Assembly (NCBI RefSeq): GCF_008629655.1
Contig: NZ_VWSG01000001.1
Span: 186,001 to 250,000, forward strand
Direction: 5' to 3'
Length of the DNA: 64,000 nt
From: Paenimyroides baculatum
GTDB taxonomy: Bacteria; Bacteroidota; Bacteroidia; Flavobacteriales; Flavobacteriaceae
Part shown: positions 9,149-17,897 of the stretch, piece after piece
How positions within the stretch are numbered: the first letter of the stretch is position 1
How the letters are laid out: each line of letters opens with the position of its first letter
Translations under genes and position numbers: made by a program
The notes under the pieces: generated by a model
The model's database searches: none
What the model was told of the DNA's origin: nothing
The model's input: only the letters and a program-made list of their open reading frames with translations

Positions 9149-10207
9149 ATGATTGAAACTGATATATTAATAATCGGTGCCGGACCAACAGGACTTTTTG
9201 CTGTGTTCGAAGCCGGATTATTAAAATTACGCTGTCATATAATTGACGGACTTCCGCAACCCGGCGGACAATTAACAGAGTTATATCCCAAAAAACCAAT
9301 TTTCGATATTCCGGGCTATCCTTCGGTTGGCGCTGCCGAATTGATCGATAATTTAATGGAACAGATCAAGCAGTTTGAACCTGGTTTCACTTTAAACGAA
9401 GTTGCCGAAAGTATTGATAAGTTAGAAGACGGTACTTTTATCGTAACTACAAACAAAGGAACAAAACATCACGCTAAAGCCGTTGCAATTGCAGGTGGTT
9501 TGGGTAGTTTTGAACCAAGAAAACCTATTATTGAAGGGTTGAGTTTTTATGAAGATAAAGGTGTAGAATATTTCGTTAAAAATCCAGAACAATTTAGAGA
9601 TAAAAACATTGTGATAAGCGGTGGTGGCGATTCTGCTTTAGATTGGAGTATCTTTTTAAGCGATGTTGCTAAAAGCGTAACATTGGTTCACAGAAGAAAC
9701 GAGTTTCGCGGAGCATTAGATTCTGTAGAAAAAGCGCAGGAATTAAAACATCAGGGGAAAATCAATTTGATAACGCCTGCCGAGGTGACCGAAATTCACG
9801 GGAATGAGCATGTAGAAGCGGTTACCTTGTCTTTTGACGGCGGTATATCTACCCGAATTATTAAAACCGATTATTTTATTCCGTTGTTTGGTTTAACTCC
9901 AAAGCTGGGGCCTATTGCAAACTGGGGATTAGAGATCGAAAAAAATGCTATTAAAGTAAACAACGCGTTAGATTATCAAACCAATATAGAAGGTGTTTAT
10001 GCCATTGGCGATATTAATACGTATCCGGGTAAATTAAAATTGATTTTATGCGGATTTCACGAAGCGACTTTAATGTGCCAAAGTGTTTATAACCGAATAA
10101 ATCCCGGTAAAAAATATGTGTTGAAATACACCACTGTTTCTGGTATCGACGGTTTCGACGGAACACGTAAAGAAGCCGAAAAAGCAGTTGTAAAAGCAAT
10201 TGATTAG
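9149..10207 (+). CDS. TrxR-like ferredoxin--NADP+ reductase
   Basis: The 352-residue flavoprotein has an N-terminal FAD-binding GAGPTG (10-15), a PGGQLTELYP segment, a central NADPH-binding GGGDSALDW and a C-terminal YAIGDI FAD motif. The redox CxxC of thioredoxin reductase is absent, which with the length marks the TrxR-like ferredoxin-NADP reductase class of Bacillus YumC and Chlorobium. A [2Fe-2S] ferredoxin gene 3.5 kb downstream could be its partner, though they are not in one operon. Confidence 0.88.
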   Translation: MIETDILIIGAGPTGLFAVFEAGLLKLRCHIIDGLPQPGGQLTELYPKKPIFDIPGYPSVGAAELIDNLMEQIKQFEPGFTLNEVAESIDKLEDGTFIVTTNKGTKHHAKAVAIAGGLGSFEPRKPIIEGLSFYEDKGVEYFVKNPEQFRDKNIVISGGGDSALDWSIFLSDVAKSVTLVHRRNEFRGALDSVEKAQELKHQGKINLITPAEVTEIHGNEHVEAVTLSFDGGISTRIIKTDYFIPLFGLTPKLGPIANWGLEIEKNAIKVNNALDYQTNIEGVYAIGDINTYPGKLKLILCGFHEATLMCQSVYNRINPGKKYVLKYTTVSGIDGFDGTRKEAEKAVVKAID

Positions 10208-10228
10208 TCGATCAATATAAAAGATAAA

Positions 10229-10260
10229 AGAGTATGTTCAAAAAGCATACTCTTTTTTTT
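10229..10260 (+). terminator. terminator after the reductase gene
   Basis: AGAGTATG pairs with CATACTCT across a 9-base loop, followed by eight T. Confidence 0.92.
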
Positions 10261-10303
10261 GTAACATTTCGTTAAAAACAGTACTTACTAAATAAAAAGC
10301 AGT

Positions 10304-11767
10304 ATGACATTTAAACAACTCGCCAATTTAGAATGGAAAGGCATGAAGCGTAAAGGCGGCATGGCGCAAAGTATAATAATGGCAATTGGTAAAGGCTATT
10401 TCGGGCTTTGCTATTTAATTATAATGACCGCAATGAGTGCCGGTTTATTTAAACTAGCCGAAGAAGAAGGAATGGATCCTTTTCAGGGCTTTTTTAAATA
10501 CGCTGTTTATTTATGGTTGGGTGATCTGGTAATTCGTTACTTCTTTCAAAAAATGCCAACCACTTTGGTAAAACCTTTGCTGATACAGAATGTTCGTAAA
10601 AAAACAATTGTAAATTACTGTCTTACTAAATCGTCCTTATCGTTTTTTAACTTTGTAAACCTATTTATGGGCGGTGCTCTCTTTTTAGTACTGGCTTTAG
10701 ATTATAAAGTAGGTTTTGGAACAAGTTTTCTGTTTGCGTTAACGTTTACATTGTTTCTGTTGGCAAATAATTTTTTGGTGCAACTTTTAAACCATGTAAC
10801 TAAATTTGCATTGCCTTTTTTAGTGGTTTTTGCCGCTGTTCTGGCATTAGATTTCTTTAAATACGTAGAAGTTACCGCTTACACCAAATATTTCTTTGAA
10901 GCACTTTACAATTATCCGTTTTTGATAGTTGCTGTAGCTGCTTACCTGATAGCGTTGCTTGTAGCATGTTATCGTTTTTATTTTAAAAATTTATCGTTAG
11001 ACAGTGCCGTTGTTGTAAAAAAGGAAACTTACAAATACTACGACTTAAACTTTTTAAACCGTTTTGGAACATTGGCTCCGTTTTTAAAGTTAGATTTAAA
11101 ACTGCTTACGCGTAACAAACGAACCCGTATGGTTTTAATGATGAGCGCAATGTTTTTACTATATGGTTTGATATTCTTTACAGTGGATATGTACAAATCC
11201 AACACCTTTTTTACCATAGTGGCAGCCATAATGATTACCGGCGGATTTATGATGCTTTTCGGGCAGTATGTGCCAAGTTGGGACAGTAGTTATTATCCGT
11301 TAATGATGACGCAGAATATTCCGTACCGAACGTATTTAGAATCTAAATGGTTGGTTATGGTTTTAGGAACATTGGTTTCAATCATACTGGCAAGTTTTTA
11401 TCTGTTTTTTGGATTGCAAACCTATTTGATTATCGTTGCAGTTGGCTTTTACAACATCGGTTGGAATTGCTATTTGTCATTAATTACAGGGGCATTTGTT
11501 CGTTCAAAAATCGATTTATCAAGCAATAAAAACGCATTTGGCGATACCAAGGCATTCAACGTTCAAACCTTACTTTTAAGTATTCCAACCATTGCAATTC
11601 CTATGTTATTGTATTTTGTTCTAACAAAATTATTACCTTTTAATACAGCAATGATCGTTTTTGTAGCAATTGGTTTAGCAGGAATTTTACTTAAAAAACC
11701 AATGTTCAATTTAATAGAAAATCTATACAAATCACAAAAATATAAAACCATAAAAGCTTACAAATAG
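10304..11767 (+). CDS. DUF5687-like ABC transporter membrane subunit
   Basis: The 487-residue protein has about twelve hydrophobic helices and a basic N-terminus (EWKGMKRKGG). It resembles the DUF5687 family found next to ABC ATPases in Flavobacteriia. The ATPase gene follows after two bases, so it is almost certainly the permease of that transporter. Substrate and direction are unknown; with no solute-binding protein nearby, export is likelier than import. Confidence 0.8.
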   Translation: MTFKQLANLEWKGMKRKGGMAQSIIMAIGKGYFGLCYLIIMTAMSAGLFKLAEEEGMDPFQGFFKYAVYLWLGDLVIRYFFQKMPTTLVKPLLIQNVRKKTIVNYCLTKSSLSFFNFVNLFMGGALFLVLALDYKVGFGTSFLFALTFTLFLLANNFLVQLLNHVTKFALPFLVVFAAVLALDFFKYVEVTAYTKYFFEALYNYPFLIVAVAAYLIALLVACYRFYFKNLSLDSAVVVKKETYKYYDLNFLNRFGTLAPFLKLDLKLLTRNKRTRMVLMMSAMFLLYGLIFFTVDMYKSNTFFTIVAAIMITGGFMMLFGQYVPSWDSSYYPLMMTQNIPYRTYLESKWLVMVLGTLVSIILASFYLFFGLQTYLIIVAVGFYNIGWNCYLSLITGAFVRSKIDLSSNKNAFGDTKAFNVQTLLLSIPTIAIPMLLYFVLTKLLPFNTAMIVFVAIGLAGILLKKPMFNLIENLYKSQKYKTIKAYK

Positions 11768-11769
11768 TT

Positions 11770-12471
11770 ATGATACAAGTTGAAAATTTAAAAAAGATAT
11801 ACGACGGAAATACTGTTTTAGATATACAGGGATTAGAAATTCCGATTGGCGAAAGTTTTGGTTTGGTAGGTAACAACGGTGCCGGAAAAACCACTTTTTT
11901 CAGTCTGCTGTTAGATTTAATTGAACCAACCCAGGGTTTCATTAAAAATAACAACGTTATTGTAAATAAAAACGAAGACTGGAAAACCTTTACCACTGCA
12001 TTTTTAGATGATAGTTTTTTAATTGGATATTTAACCTGCGAAGAATATTTTTACTTTTTAGGTGAATTGCGTAACCAGGCAAAACAGCAGGTTGATGCTT
12101 TTTTACTGACGTATGCCGATTTCTTTAACAACGAAATTCTGGGTAAAAACAAATTTATCCGCGATCTTTCAAAAGGAAATCAAAAGAAAGTAGGGATTAT
12201 TGGAACGTTAATCGGAAATCCTAAAGTAGTGATTTTAGATGAGCCTTTTGCTAATTTAGATCCAACAACACAAATTCGTTTAAAAAAGATTTTAAGAAAT
12301 ATAGCCGATACCAAACAGACAACTTTATTGGTTTCAAGCCACGATTTAAATCATACGTTTGAAATTTCGGACAGAATTGTTTGTTTTGAACGCGGTAGAA
12401 TTATTAAAGATATTGACACCAAACAATATTCGTTCGAAGAATTAACTTCTTTTTTCGATGTGGTAGTTTAA
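11770..12471 (+). CDS. ABC transporter ATP-binding protein
   Basis: The 233-residue ATPase has Walker A GNNGAGKTT (about 35-43), a modified signature LSKGNQKKVG in place of LSGGQ, Walker B VVILDEPFANLDP and the switch histidine in VSSHD. It sits two bases after the DUF5687 permease gene and together they form a two-gene transporter operon. The LSKGN signature is usual in CcmA/NatA-like exporter ATPases. Confidence 0.93.
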   Translation: MIQVENLKKIYDGNTVLDIQGLEIPIGESFGLVGNNGAGKTTFFSLLLDLIEPTQGFIKNNNVIVNKNEDWKTFTTAFLDDSFLIGYLTCEEYFYFLGELRNQAKQQVDAFLLTYADFFNNEILGKNKFIRDLSKGNQKKVGIIGTLIGNPKVVILDEPFANLDPTTQIRLKKILRNIADTKQTTLLVSSHDLNHTFEISDRIVCFERGRIIKDIDTKQYSFEELTSFFDVVV

Positions 12472-12476
12472 TAAAA

Positions 12477-12505
12477 TAAAGAGCTTTTTATAAAGCTCTT
12501 TATTT
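12477..12505. terminator. bidirectional terminator between convergent genes
   Basis: AATAAAGAGCTTT and its complement flank a short loop; A and T runs on the two sides serve the ABC operon and the minus-strand gene at 12511. Confidence 0.88.
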
Positions 12506-12510
12506 TTGTT

Positions 12511-13587
12511 TTAATCTTTTGGTTCATATAGCTTCATCTTCAAATCATAAAAAGAATTTTTAGAATTTTGAAGGTAGATGTGGGTGTTTTTCCTATTCTT
12601 TTTAATCATTTCTGTAGGAATAATGATGGTTGGGTTGTACGAATATTCATCTTTATCGTAATTAATTGCCAATGGTTCCAACGATGAATAGTTTAAATAC
12701 CAAAAATCATTACTTGCTACAGGTTTAACTTTCCATTTCATGGTTGTTAGATCTAAAACTCCCTTTTTGTTATTGGTACTCATAACAGCGTAGCCAATAG
12801 TTTGAGCAAAATTTTCCCAATTATCGGTATTGTCAAAAGTATCGGCAAACTGTTTTCCTTCAAATAAAGACTTAAATACAAATTGATTTTCACTTGTTGC
12901 AATCAAAAACCACAAATCGTTTTCGTGAGAGTAGCTTTGTTTTCTATGGGGATAATTCTTTAACCTTTCAAACCCAGAAAAAGTTTCTCCTTTTTGGTTG
13001 ATTACTTGGTAAAAAGATTCATTGTTATCTTTAATACTTACAGTTGCATAATGGTTGTTCTTAAACTGAAAAATATCAAAAATATTAGGTTGATCTTTTT
13101 CAGCATTGTAAAATTTTGGATTAAAAGTCGTTAGTTTTCCCTTTTCATCAACTTCAAAACCACCAATTGCACTATCAACCTTATCTTTAAAAGACTTTTT
13201 AACCATACTTTCGGGTGGTATCATTGCTTCGTAAATTTGGTAATCGCTTTCATAAATATTTTCGAGTTGGTAGTTTTCCTTACTGCCCATAATTTTGCCG
13301 GTACAACCGTTTTCTTGTCCGTTGGTTTCTAAACTATAGTACAAATTTATATGCGGATGAAAAAAAGCAGCATCTCGTAAAATAGGTTCGGTAATCTTTC
13401 TTTTTGATTTTCTATCGAAATATCCCCATTTACTATCGTCTTCAGAATAATAAGGAATCAATTGGTTTGAAAGATAGTCTTTAATTTTATCAATCAGTAG
13501 CGTTTTTACTTTTTCTTCGCATGACACATTTTGTGCCCAAACAGCTACCGACAAAAAACTACAAAGCCCTAATAAGTAATTTTTCAT
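12511..13587 (-). CDS. secreted protein of unknown function with a WG-repeat-like segment
   Basis: The 358-residue protein has a clear signal peptide (cleavage after WAQ, about residue 19). Near the N-terminus, SKWGYFDRKSKRKI resembles a single WG repeat, and a later GVLDLTTMKWKV is weakly similar. No catalytic motif is visible. It is monocistronic and convergent with the ABC transporter operon. Probably periplasmic; function unknown. Confidence 0.8.
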   Translation of the reverse strand: MKNYLLGLCSFLSVAVWAQNVSCEEKVKTLLIDKIKDYLSNQLIPYYSEDDSKWGYFDRKSKRKITEPILRDAAFFHPHINLYYSLETNGQENGCTGKIMGSKENYQLENIYESDYQIYEAMIPPESMVKKSFKDKVDSAIGGFEVDEKGKLTTFNPKFYNAEKDQPNIFDIFQFKNNHYATVSIKDNNESFYQVINQKGETFSGFERLKNYPHRKQSYSHENDLWFLIATSENQFVFKSLFEGKQFADTFDNTDNWENFAQTIGYAVMSTNNKKGVLDLTTMKWKVKPVASNDFWYLNYSSLEPLAINYDKDEYSYNPTIIIPTEMIKKNRKNTHIYLQNSKNSFYDLKMKLYEPKD

Positions 13588-13672
13588 AACAAGAATTTAG
13601 GTTAACATTTTTTTTGTAAATGTATACATCTTAATTAATCTTGCTAAAATTCTGAATGCTTTTTTTAATTAG

Positions 13673-13680
13673 TATCTTTG
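13673..13680 (+). promoter_or_regulatory. -7 element of the ferredoxin gene
   Basis: TATCTTTG fully matches TAnnTTTG and lies 15 bp before the chosen ATG. It falls inside the longest open frame, which argues against the upstream ATG at 13656. No TTG is found at the ideal -33 distance. Confidence 0.6.
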
Positions 13681-13694
13681 CAAAAATGCAGATT

Positions 13695-14030
13695 ATGAGC
13701 GATATTAAAATAACAATTATAGATAGAGAAGGAGCAGAGCATACGGTTGATGCGCCTACCGATATGAACATGAATGTAATGGAACTGGTACGTGCTTACG
13801 AATTAGCCGAAGAAGGAACCATTGGTATTTGTGGCGGTATGGCAATGTGCGCGTCGTGCCAATGCTATGTTTTAAACGAGGAAGAGGTTAACTTGGTTGA
13901 GAAAAATCCGGATGAAGAAGCCATGCTTTGGGAGGCTTTTAACGTAAAAGAAAACAGCCGTTTAGGTTGCCAGATTTCTATAACTCCAGAAATTGAAGGC
14001 TTGCGAATTGAGCTAGCACCTGAAGTTTAG
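13695..14030 (+). CDS. [2Fe-2S] ferredoxin, adrenodoxin type
   Basis: The 111-residue protein binds a [2Fe-2S] cluster with C46, C52, C55 and C92 in the pattern C-x5-C-x2-C...C; C57 is an additional cysteine. The acidic C-terminal half is typical of electron-transfer ferredoxins serving reductases and iron-sulfur assembly. In-frame ATGs also exist at 13656 and 13686; the -7 element at 13673-13680 rules out the first, and 13695 (MSDIKITII) best fits the family start. The gene is monocistronic. Confidence 0.92.
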   Translation: MSDIKITIIDREGAEHTVDAPTDMNMNVMELVRAYELAEEGTIGICGGMAMCASCQCYVLNEEEVNLVEKNPDEEAMLWEAFNVKENSRLGCQISITPEIEGLRIELAPEV

Positions 14031-14135
14031 TAAATATTTAAACAAATGTGTTTTTTATATATAATTTTATTATCTTTATGAAAATTTTATAAAAAATATT
14101 AAATTATAGATTTATTTTATTGGATTATTTTTATT

Positions 14136-14166
14136 GAAAAACGAGGGATTCCTTCGTTTTTCTTTT
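14136..14166 (+). terminator. hairpin with T run in the 216-bp gap after the ferredoxin
   Basis: GAAAAACGAGG pairs with CCTTCGTTTTTC (one G-T pair) and is followed by T-rich sequence. It lies 106 bp after the ferredoxin stop in an AT-rich gap where I see no gene. Confidence 0.65.
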
Positions 14167-14246
14167 TACCGATAACTTATTTTTGCACAAACGTTTGTTG
14201 AACGGAATATTTAATTAATTTTGCTCCATTTTAATTATCATCCTCT

Positions 14247-14570
14247 ATGAAAACTTTATTAAAAGTTATAAAATGGTTGTTAATTGTACTGACTGTTTTG
14301 TTGGTTGGATACATATTGGGAATATTTTTATTCCACGACACGGTTTTTTATATGAACGAAAAATACCGTATCTATATGATTATTCAGTTGGTGCATCTTG
14401 CGGCTTCGTTAAGTGCATTGTTTGTTGTGTGGAGCAGCCAGTTGTTTGACCGCTGGAAAAAGATCGATCAAACATTATTAGTAGTGTTTTTGTCTATCTT
14501 CGGGTTGTGGTATTGGTACAAAAAATACAGCAAAACTTATCTGGATCACGAAAATACTAAAGAGTATTAG
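14247..14570 (+). CDS. small membrane protein of unknown function
   Basis: The 107-residue protein has three hydrophobic helices (about 8-28, 45-65 and 78-95) with a charged tail ending KEY. There is no signal for lipid attachment and no recognisable catalytic motif. A hairpin terminator separates it from the ferredoxin gene and another follows it, so it is transcribed alone. I do not recognise the family. Confidence 0.7.
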   Translation: MKTLLKVIKWLLIVLTVLLVGYILGIFLFHDTVFYMNEKYRIYMIIQLVHLAASLSALFVVWSSQLFDRWKKIDQTLLVVFLSIFGLWYWYKKYSKTYLDHENTKEY

Positions 14571-14587
14571 TTGATACTAAAATAAAA

Positions 14588-14615
14588 AAAATCCTGAACA
14601 TTGTTCGGGATTTCT
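14588..14615. terminator. terminator between convergent genes
   Basis: AAATCCTGAAC pairs with GTTCGGGATTT (one T-G pair) around a 3-base loop, with an A run before and a T-rich stretch after. Confidence 0.8.
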
Positions 14616-14636
14616 TAATTTATAAAAAAGTTGATC

Positions 14637-15815
14637 TTATTTAAAAGCCGGGAATCCGGTCACATCCATACCTGTAATTAACAAGTGAATGTCGTGTGTA
14701 CCTTCATAAGTAACAACCGATTCTAAATTCATCATGTGACGCATAATAGAATATTCGCCGGTAATACCCATTCCGCCTAACATTTGGCGTGCATCACGCG
14801 CAATGGTTAACGCCATATCCACGTTATTACGTTTCGCCATAGATATTTGTGCCGATGTTGCTTTACCTTCATTACGTAAAACACCCAAACGCCAAGTTAA
14901 TAACTGTGCTTTGGTGATTTCGGTAATCATTTCGGCTAATTTTTTTTGTTGTAATTGAAAAGCTCCGATTGGCTTGTCAAACTGTATGCGTTCTTTTGAA
15001 TATCTTAAAGCCGTATCGTAACAATCCATCGCAGCACCAATCGCTCCCCAAGCAATACCGTAACGAGCCGAATCTAAACAGCCAAGTGGTGCGCCTAATC
15101 CAGATTTGTTTGGTAATAAATTTTCTTTAGGAACTTTAACGTTATCAAAAATTAATTCGCCGGTTGCCGATGCACGTAACGACCATTTGTTGTGTGTTTC
15201 AGGAGTTGTAAAACCTTCCATACCGCGTTCAACAATCAATCCGTGAATACGTCCGCTTTCGTCTTTAGCCCAAACAACGGCAATATCTGCAAACGGTGCG
15301 TTCGAAATCCACATTTTTGCACCATTCAATAAATAATGATCACCTTTATCTTTAAAGTTGGTAACCATTCCGCCTGGGTTTGATCCAAAATCAGGTTCAG
15401 TTAAACCAAAACATCCGATCATTTCGCCTGTTGCTAATTTCGGAAGGTATTTCATGCGTTGCTCTTCGTTTCCGTATTTCCAAATTGGATACATTACTAA
15501 AGATGATTGAACCGATGAGGTTGAACGTACACCTGAATCGCCTCGCTCAATTTCCTGCATAATTAATCCGTACGAAATTTGATCTAATCCTGCACCACCG
15601 TATTCCACAGGAATATATGGTCCAAAACCGCCAATTTCGCCCAAACCTTTTACAATTTGATGAGGAAATTCTGCACGTTGCGCGTATTCTTCAATAATTG
15701 GTGATACTTCTTTTTTAACCCATGCCCGTGCCGAATCGCGCACTAATTTATGTTCGTCTGTAAGTAAATCGTCTAATAAATAATAATCTGGTGCCTGAAA
15801 TAAATCCGGTTTCAT
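14637..15815 (-). CDS. gcdH: acyl-CoA dehydrogenase, glutaryl-CoA dehydrogenase type
   Basis: The 392-residue flavoenzyme has the N-terminal helical domain, FAD/substrate motifs GCFGLTEPDFGSNPGG and WISNAPFAD, and the catalytic base E371 in YEGTHDIH. The stretch SGVRSTSSVQSSLVM is characteristic of glutaryl-CoA dehydrogenases, which oxidise and decarboxylate glutaryl-CoA to crotonyl-CoA in lysine and tryptophan breakdown. It is monocistronic with no other lysine-degradation gene nearby, so the substrate is inferred from similarity only. Confidence 0.85.
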   Translation of the reverse strand: MKPDLFQAPDYYLLDDLLTDEHKLVRDSARAWVKKEVSPIIEEYAQRAEFPHQIVKGLGEIGGFGPYIPVEYGGAGLDQISYGLIMQEIERGDSGVRSTSSVQSSLVMYPIWKYGNEEQRMKYLPKLATGEMIGCFGLTEPDFGSNPGGMVTNFKDKGDHYLLNGAKMWISNAPFADIAVVWAKDESGRIHGLIVERGMEGFTTPETHNKWSLRASATGELIFDNVKVPKENLLPNKSGLGAPLGCLDSARYGIAWGAIGAAMDCYDTALRYSKERIQFDKPIGAFQLQQKKLAEMITEITKAQLLTWRLGVLRNEGKATSAQISMAKRNNVDMALTIARDARQMLGGMGITGEYSIMRHMMNLESVVTYEGTHDIHLLITGMDVTGFPAFK

Positions 15816-15951
15816 ATCTACAATTGTTTAGTTGTCACAAAAATACTTATTTTTTAAGAAGAAAGGCAAAATATTTTATGATTGAATTTTTAGAATAAAA
15901 TGTAGTAACTTGCTGTTTGTTATTGATAAATGAAAATAAAGCAATTATGAT

Positions 15952-16716
15952 ATGGCAAATAATGACGTGAATAATCAGAAAAAATTGAATAATCCATTTA
16001 ATGTTTGCAGATATATTGCTGTTATTTTTGGAGTGATTTTGCTTTCTACTTGGACTGTAAAATCAGCACCTCTAGTAAATTCGACTAAACAAGTGTTACA
16101 GCAAAATCTTTATAAAGAAATAACTGGTGTTGTTAGAACCCAAGATGGGGAACCGATTCTGGGTGTTGTTGTAAAGTTGGCAGGAACTAACGTTGAAACA
16201 GTAACTGATGCTGAAGGGAGATACAAGTTTAAAGTGAAAAAAGGCGATAAAATTCAGTTTATTTATAGAGGATATAAAACAAGTTTGGCAACTGTTCGTA
16301 AGAGTAATATTTTGAATATTAAGATGAAACAAGACGATACGGATTTGCCTGATGTTATAATTTCTTTCAATTATCATTCAGCAACAGGATGTACTATTGA
16401 TACAGTTAGTGTTAAAAAAACTGAACTTAATAAAAATCATATTGTAGATGTTGCATTCCCATTAGTTTTCAATGTCGATATGAGACCGTCAGAAGTTTAC
16501 AGAAATCCCGAAACCATTTTAAAAGATGTAGAGAATTTAACACGAAATGGTCATTATACTTATATTGTAGATGGTGTGCGTGTTAGCGAAGAAACATTTC
16601 GTTCGTTAAATCAGAACGATGTTGAAAGTGTGGATATTTACAAACATACCGATGTTTACAATGCACGTTTTGGTAACAAAGAAAACCAAAGCAGAATATC
16701 ATTAAACGCTCGATAA
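15952..16716 (+). CDS. inner-membrane-anchored protein with carboxypeptidase-like and plug-like domains
   Basis: The 254-residue protein has one N-terminal membrane segment (about 20-38), a carboxypeptidase-regulatory-like beta-sandwich (about 55-125; GVVRTQDGEPILGV...VTDAEGRYKFKV), and a C-terminal piece (about 200-254) with YIVDGVRVSEE and VESVDIYKH that resembles the plug domain of TonB-dependent receptors. No barrel follows; the gene ends at a normal stop. It is not a truncated receptor by frameshift as far as I can see. Function unknown; its neighbour on the right is convergent. Confidence 0.75.
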   Translation: MANNDVNNQKKLNNPFNVCRYIAVIFGVILLSTWTVKSAPLVNSTKQVLQQNLYKEITGVVRTQDGEPILGVVVKLAGTNVETVTDAEGRYKFKVKKGDKIQFIYRGYKTSLATVRKSNILNIKMKQDDTDLPDVIISFNYHSATGCTIDTVSVKKTELNKNHIVDVAFPLVFNVDMRPSEVYRNPETILKDVENLTRNGHYTYIVDGVRVSEETFRSLNQNDVESVDIYKHTDVYNARFGNKENQSRISLNAR

Positions 16717-16727
16717 AATTTTACTTA

Positions 16728-17780
16728 TTAGAACAAACACAACTGTTCGCCTTTGGTTCCATCAAACAAATCGGTTGATAACGCAGGAAATTTGGATTGA
16801 CTGAAAAATTTCTTTCTTCCGATTTCAAAAGTTTTGTGAATCATATCAGCAAAATTTCCGTTTCCGGTATTTCTTTTGGCAATATTCTTTTCAGCCAAAT
16901 TTCCTTTATGTAGCGATGCTATCTGGTTTAAAACCTTTTCTTTTCGGTCGGGATAATACGTTTCCAGCCAATCTTTAAAAACAGGTTCCACTTCGTCGTT
17001 CAAACCTATTAAAGTATATCCAAAAGAGTTCGCTCCGTTTTCTTCAATTGTTTTTAATATCGGTAGAATTTCCATACTGTTTAATCCGGGAATTATCGGC
17101 GCAACCATTACGTGAGTAGGAATGTTGTTTTGCGATAAAGTTTGCAAAGCTTTCAATTTTGTTTTTATCGATGATGTTCTGGGTTCTAACACCCTGCGCA
17201 AATCTTCGTTAATAGTTGGAATACTTAACGATACATTTACCAGATTTTTAGCTGCTAGTTGCTTTAAAATATCCAAATCGCGAAGTATCAATGCGTTTTT
17301 TGTAATGATACTCACCGGGTGGTGGTAATCTAAACATAACTGCAATATTTTTCGAGTAATTTCTAATTTGCGTTCAATTGGTTGATAACAGTCGGTATTG
17401 CCCGAAAGTTGAATGGTTGATGCTTTATAACCTCGTTTTAAAAAGAACTGTTCTAAAAGTTCCGGAGCGTTTTTCTTTACCAAAATAACGCGTTCAAAGT
17501 CTACACCGGCGCTAAATCCCCAATATTGGTGTGTCGGGCGAGCGTAACAATACGCGCAACCGTGTTCGCAACCCTGATACGGATTTACAGAATACAGAAA
17601 AGGCAAACTGTTGCCTTTTACTTTATTGACGATTGTTTTTGGAAAAACCTCTAATATCTGGGTTTTAGCAATATCCTCTTCATAATCATCTTGATAGATT
17701 GAAGTTTCATATCTGTTCTTAAAAAACCGATTGTGAATATTTTCTACGGCTCCTTGTCCTTTTATAAGTTCCTTTTTCAT
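16728..17780 (-). CDS. PA0069-family radical SAM protein
   Basis: The 350-residue protein carries the radical SAM cysteines C71, C75 and C78 in NPYQGCEHGCAYCYARPTH, with the extended YCYARP motif of the PA0069/Rv2578c group. These proteins are related to spore photoproduct lyase but their substrate is unknown. The gene is monocistronic, ends 11 bp from the convergent plug-domain gene, and starts at a clear ATG. Confidence 0.88.
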   Translation of the reverse strand: MKKELIKGQGAVENIHNRFFKNRYETSIYQDDYEEDIAKTQILEVFPKTIVNKVKGNSLPFLYSVNPYQGCEHGCAYCYARPTHQYWGFSAGVDFERVILVKKNAPELLEQFFLKRGYKASTIQLSGNTDCYQPIERKLEITRKILQLCLDYHHPVSIITKNALILRDLDILKQLAAKNLVNVSLSIPTINEDLRRVLEPRTSSIKTKLKALQTLSQNNIPTHVMVAPIIPGLNSMEILPILKTIEENGANSFGYTLIGLNDEVEPVFKDWLETYYPDRKEKVLNQIASLHKGNLAEKNIAKRNTGNGNFADMIHKTFEIGRKKFFSQSKFPALSTDLFDGTKGEQLCLF

Positions 17781-17846
17781 TATAACGATTGTTGTATGCC
17801 ATAAAAGTAATAGGCTGATAAGGCATTAAATGTCGTCTTTAAAGAC

Positions 17847-17876
17847 AAAAACTCAACCTTAACAGATTGAGTTTTT
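17847..17876 (-). terminator. terminator of the T9SS-cargo gene
   Basis: AAAAACTCAA pairs with TTGAGTTTTT across a 10-base loop, giving a T run on the minus strand just after the stop at 17898. Confidence 0.8.
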
Positions 17877-17897
17877 ATAAATGAAATTCAAATAATA

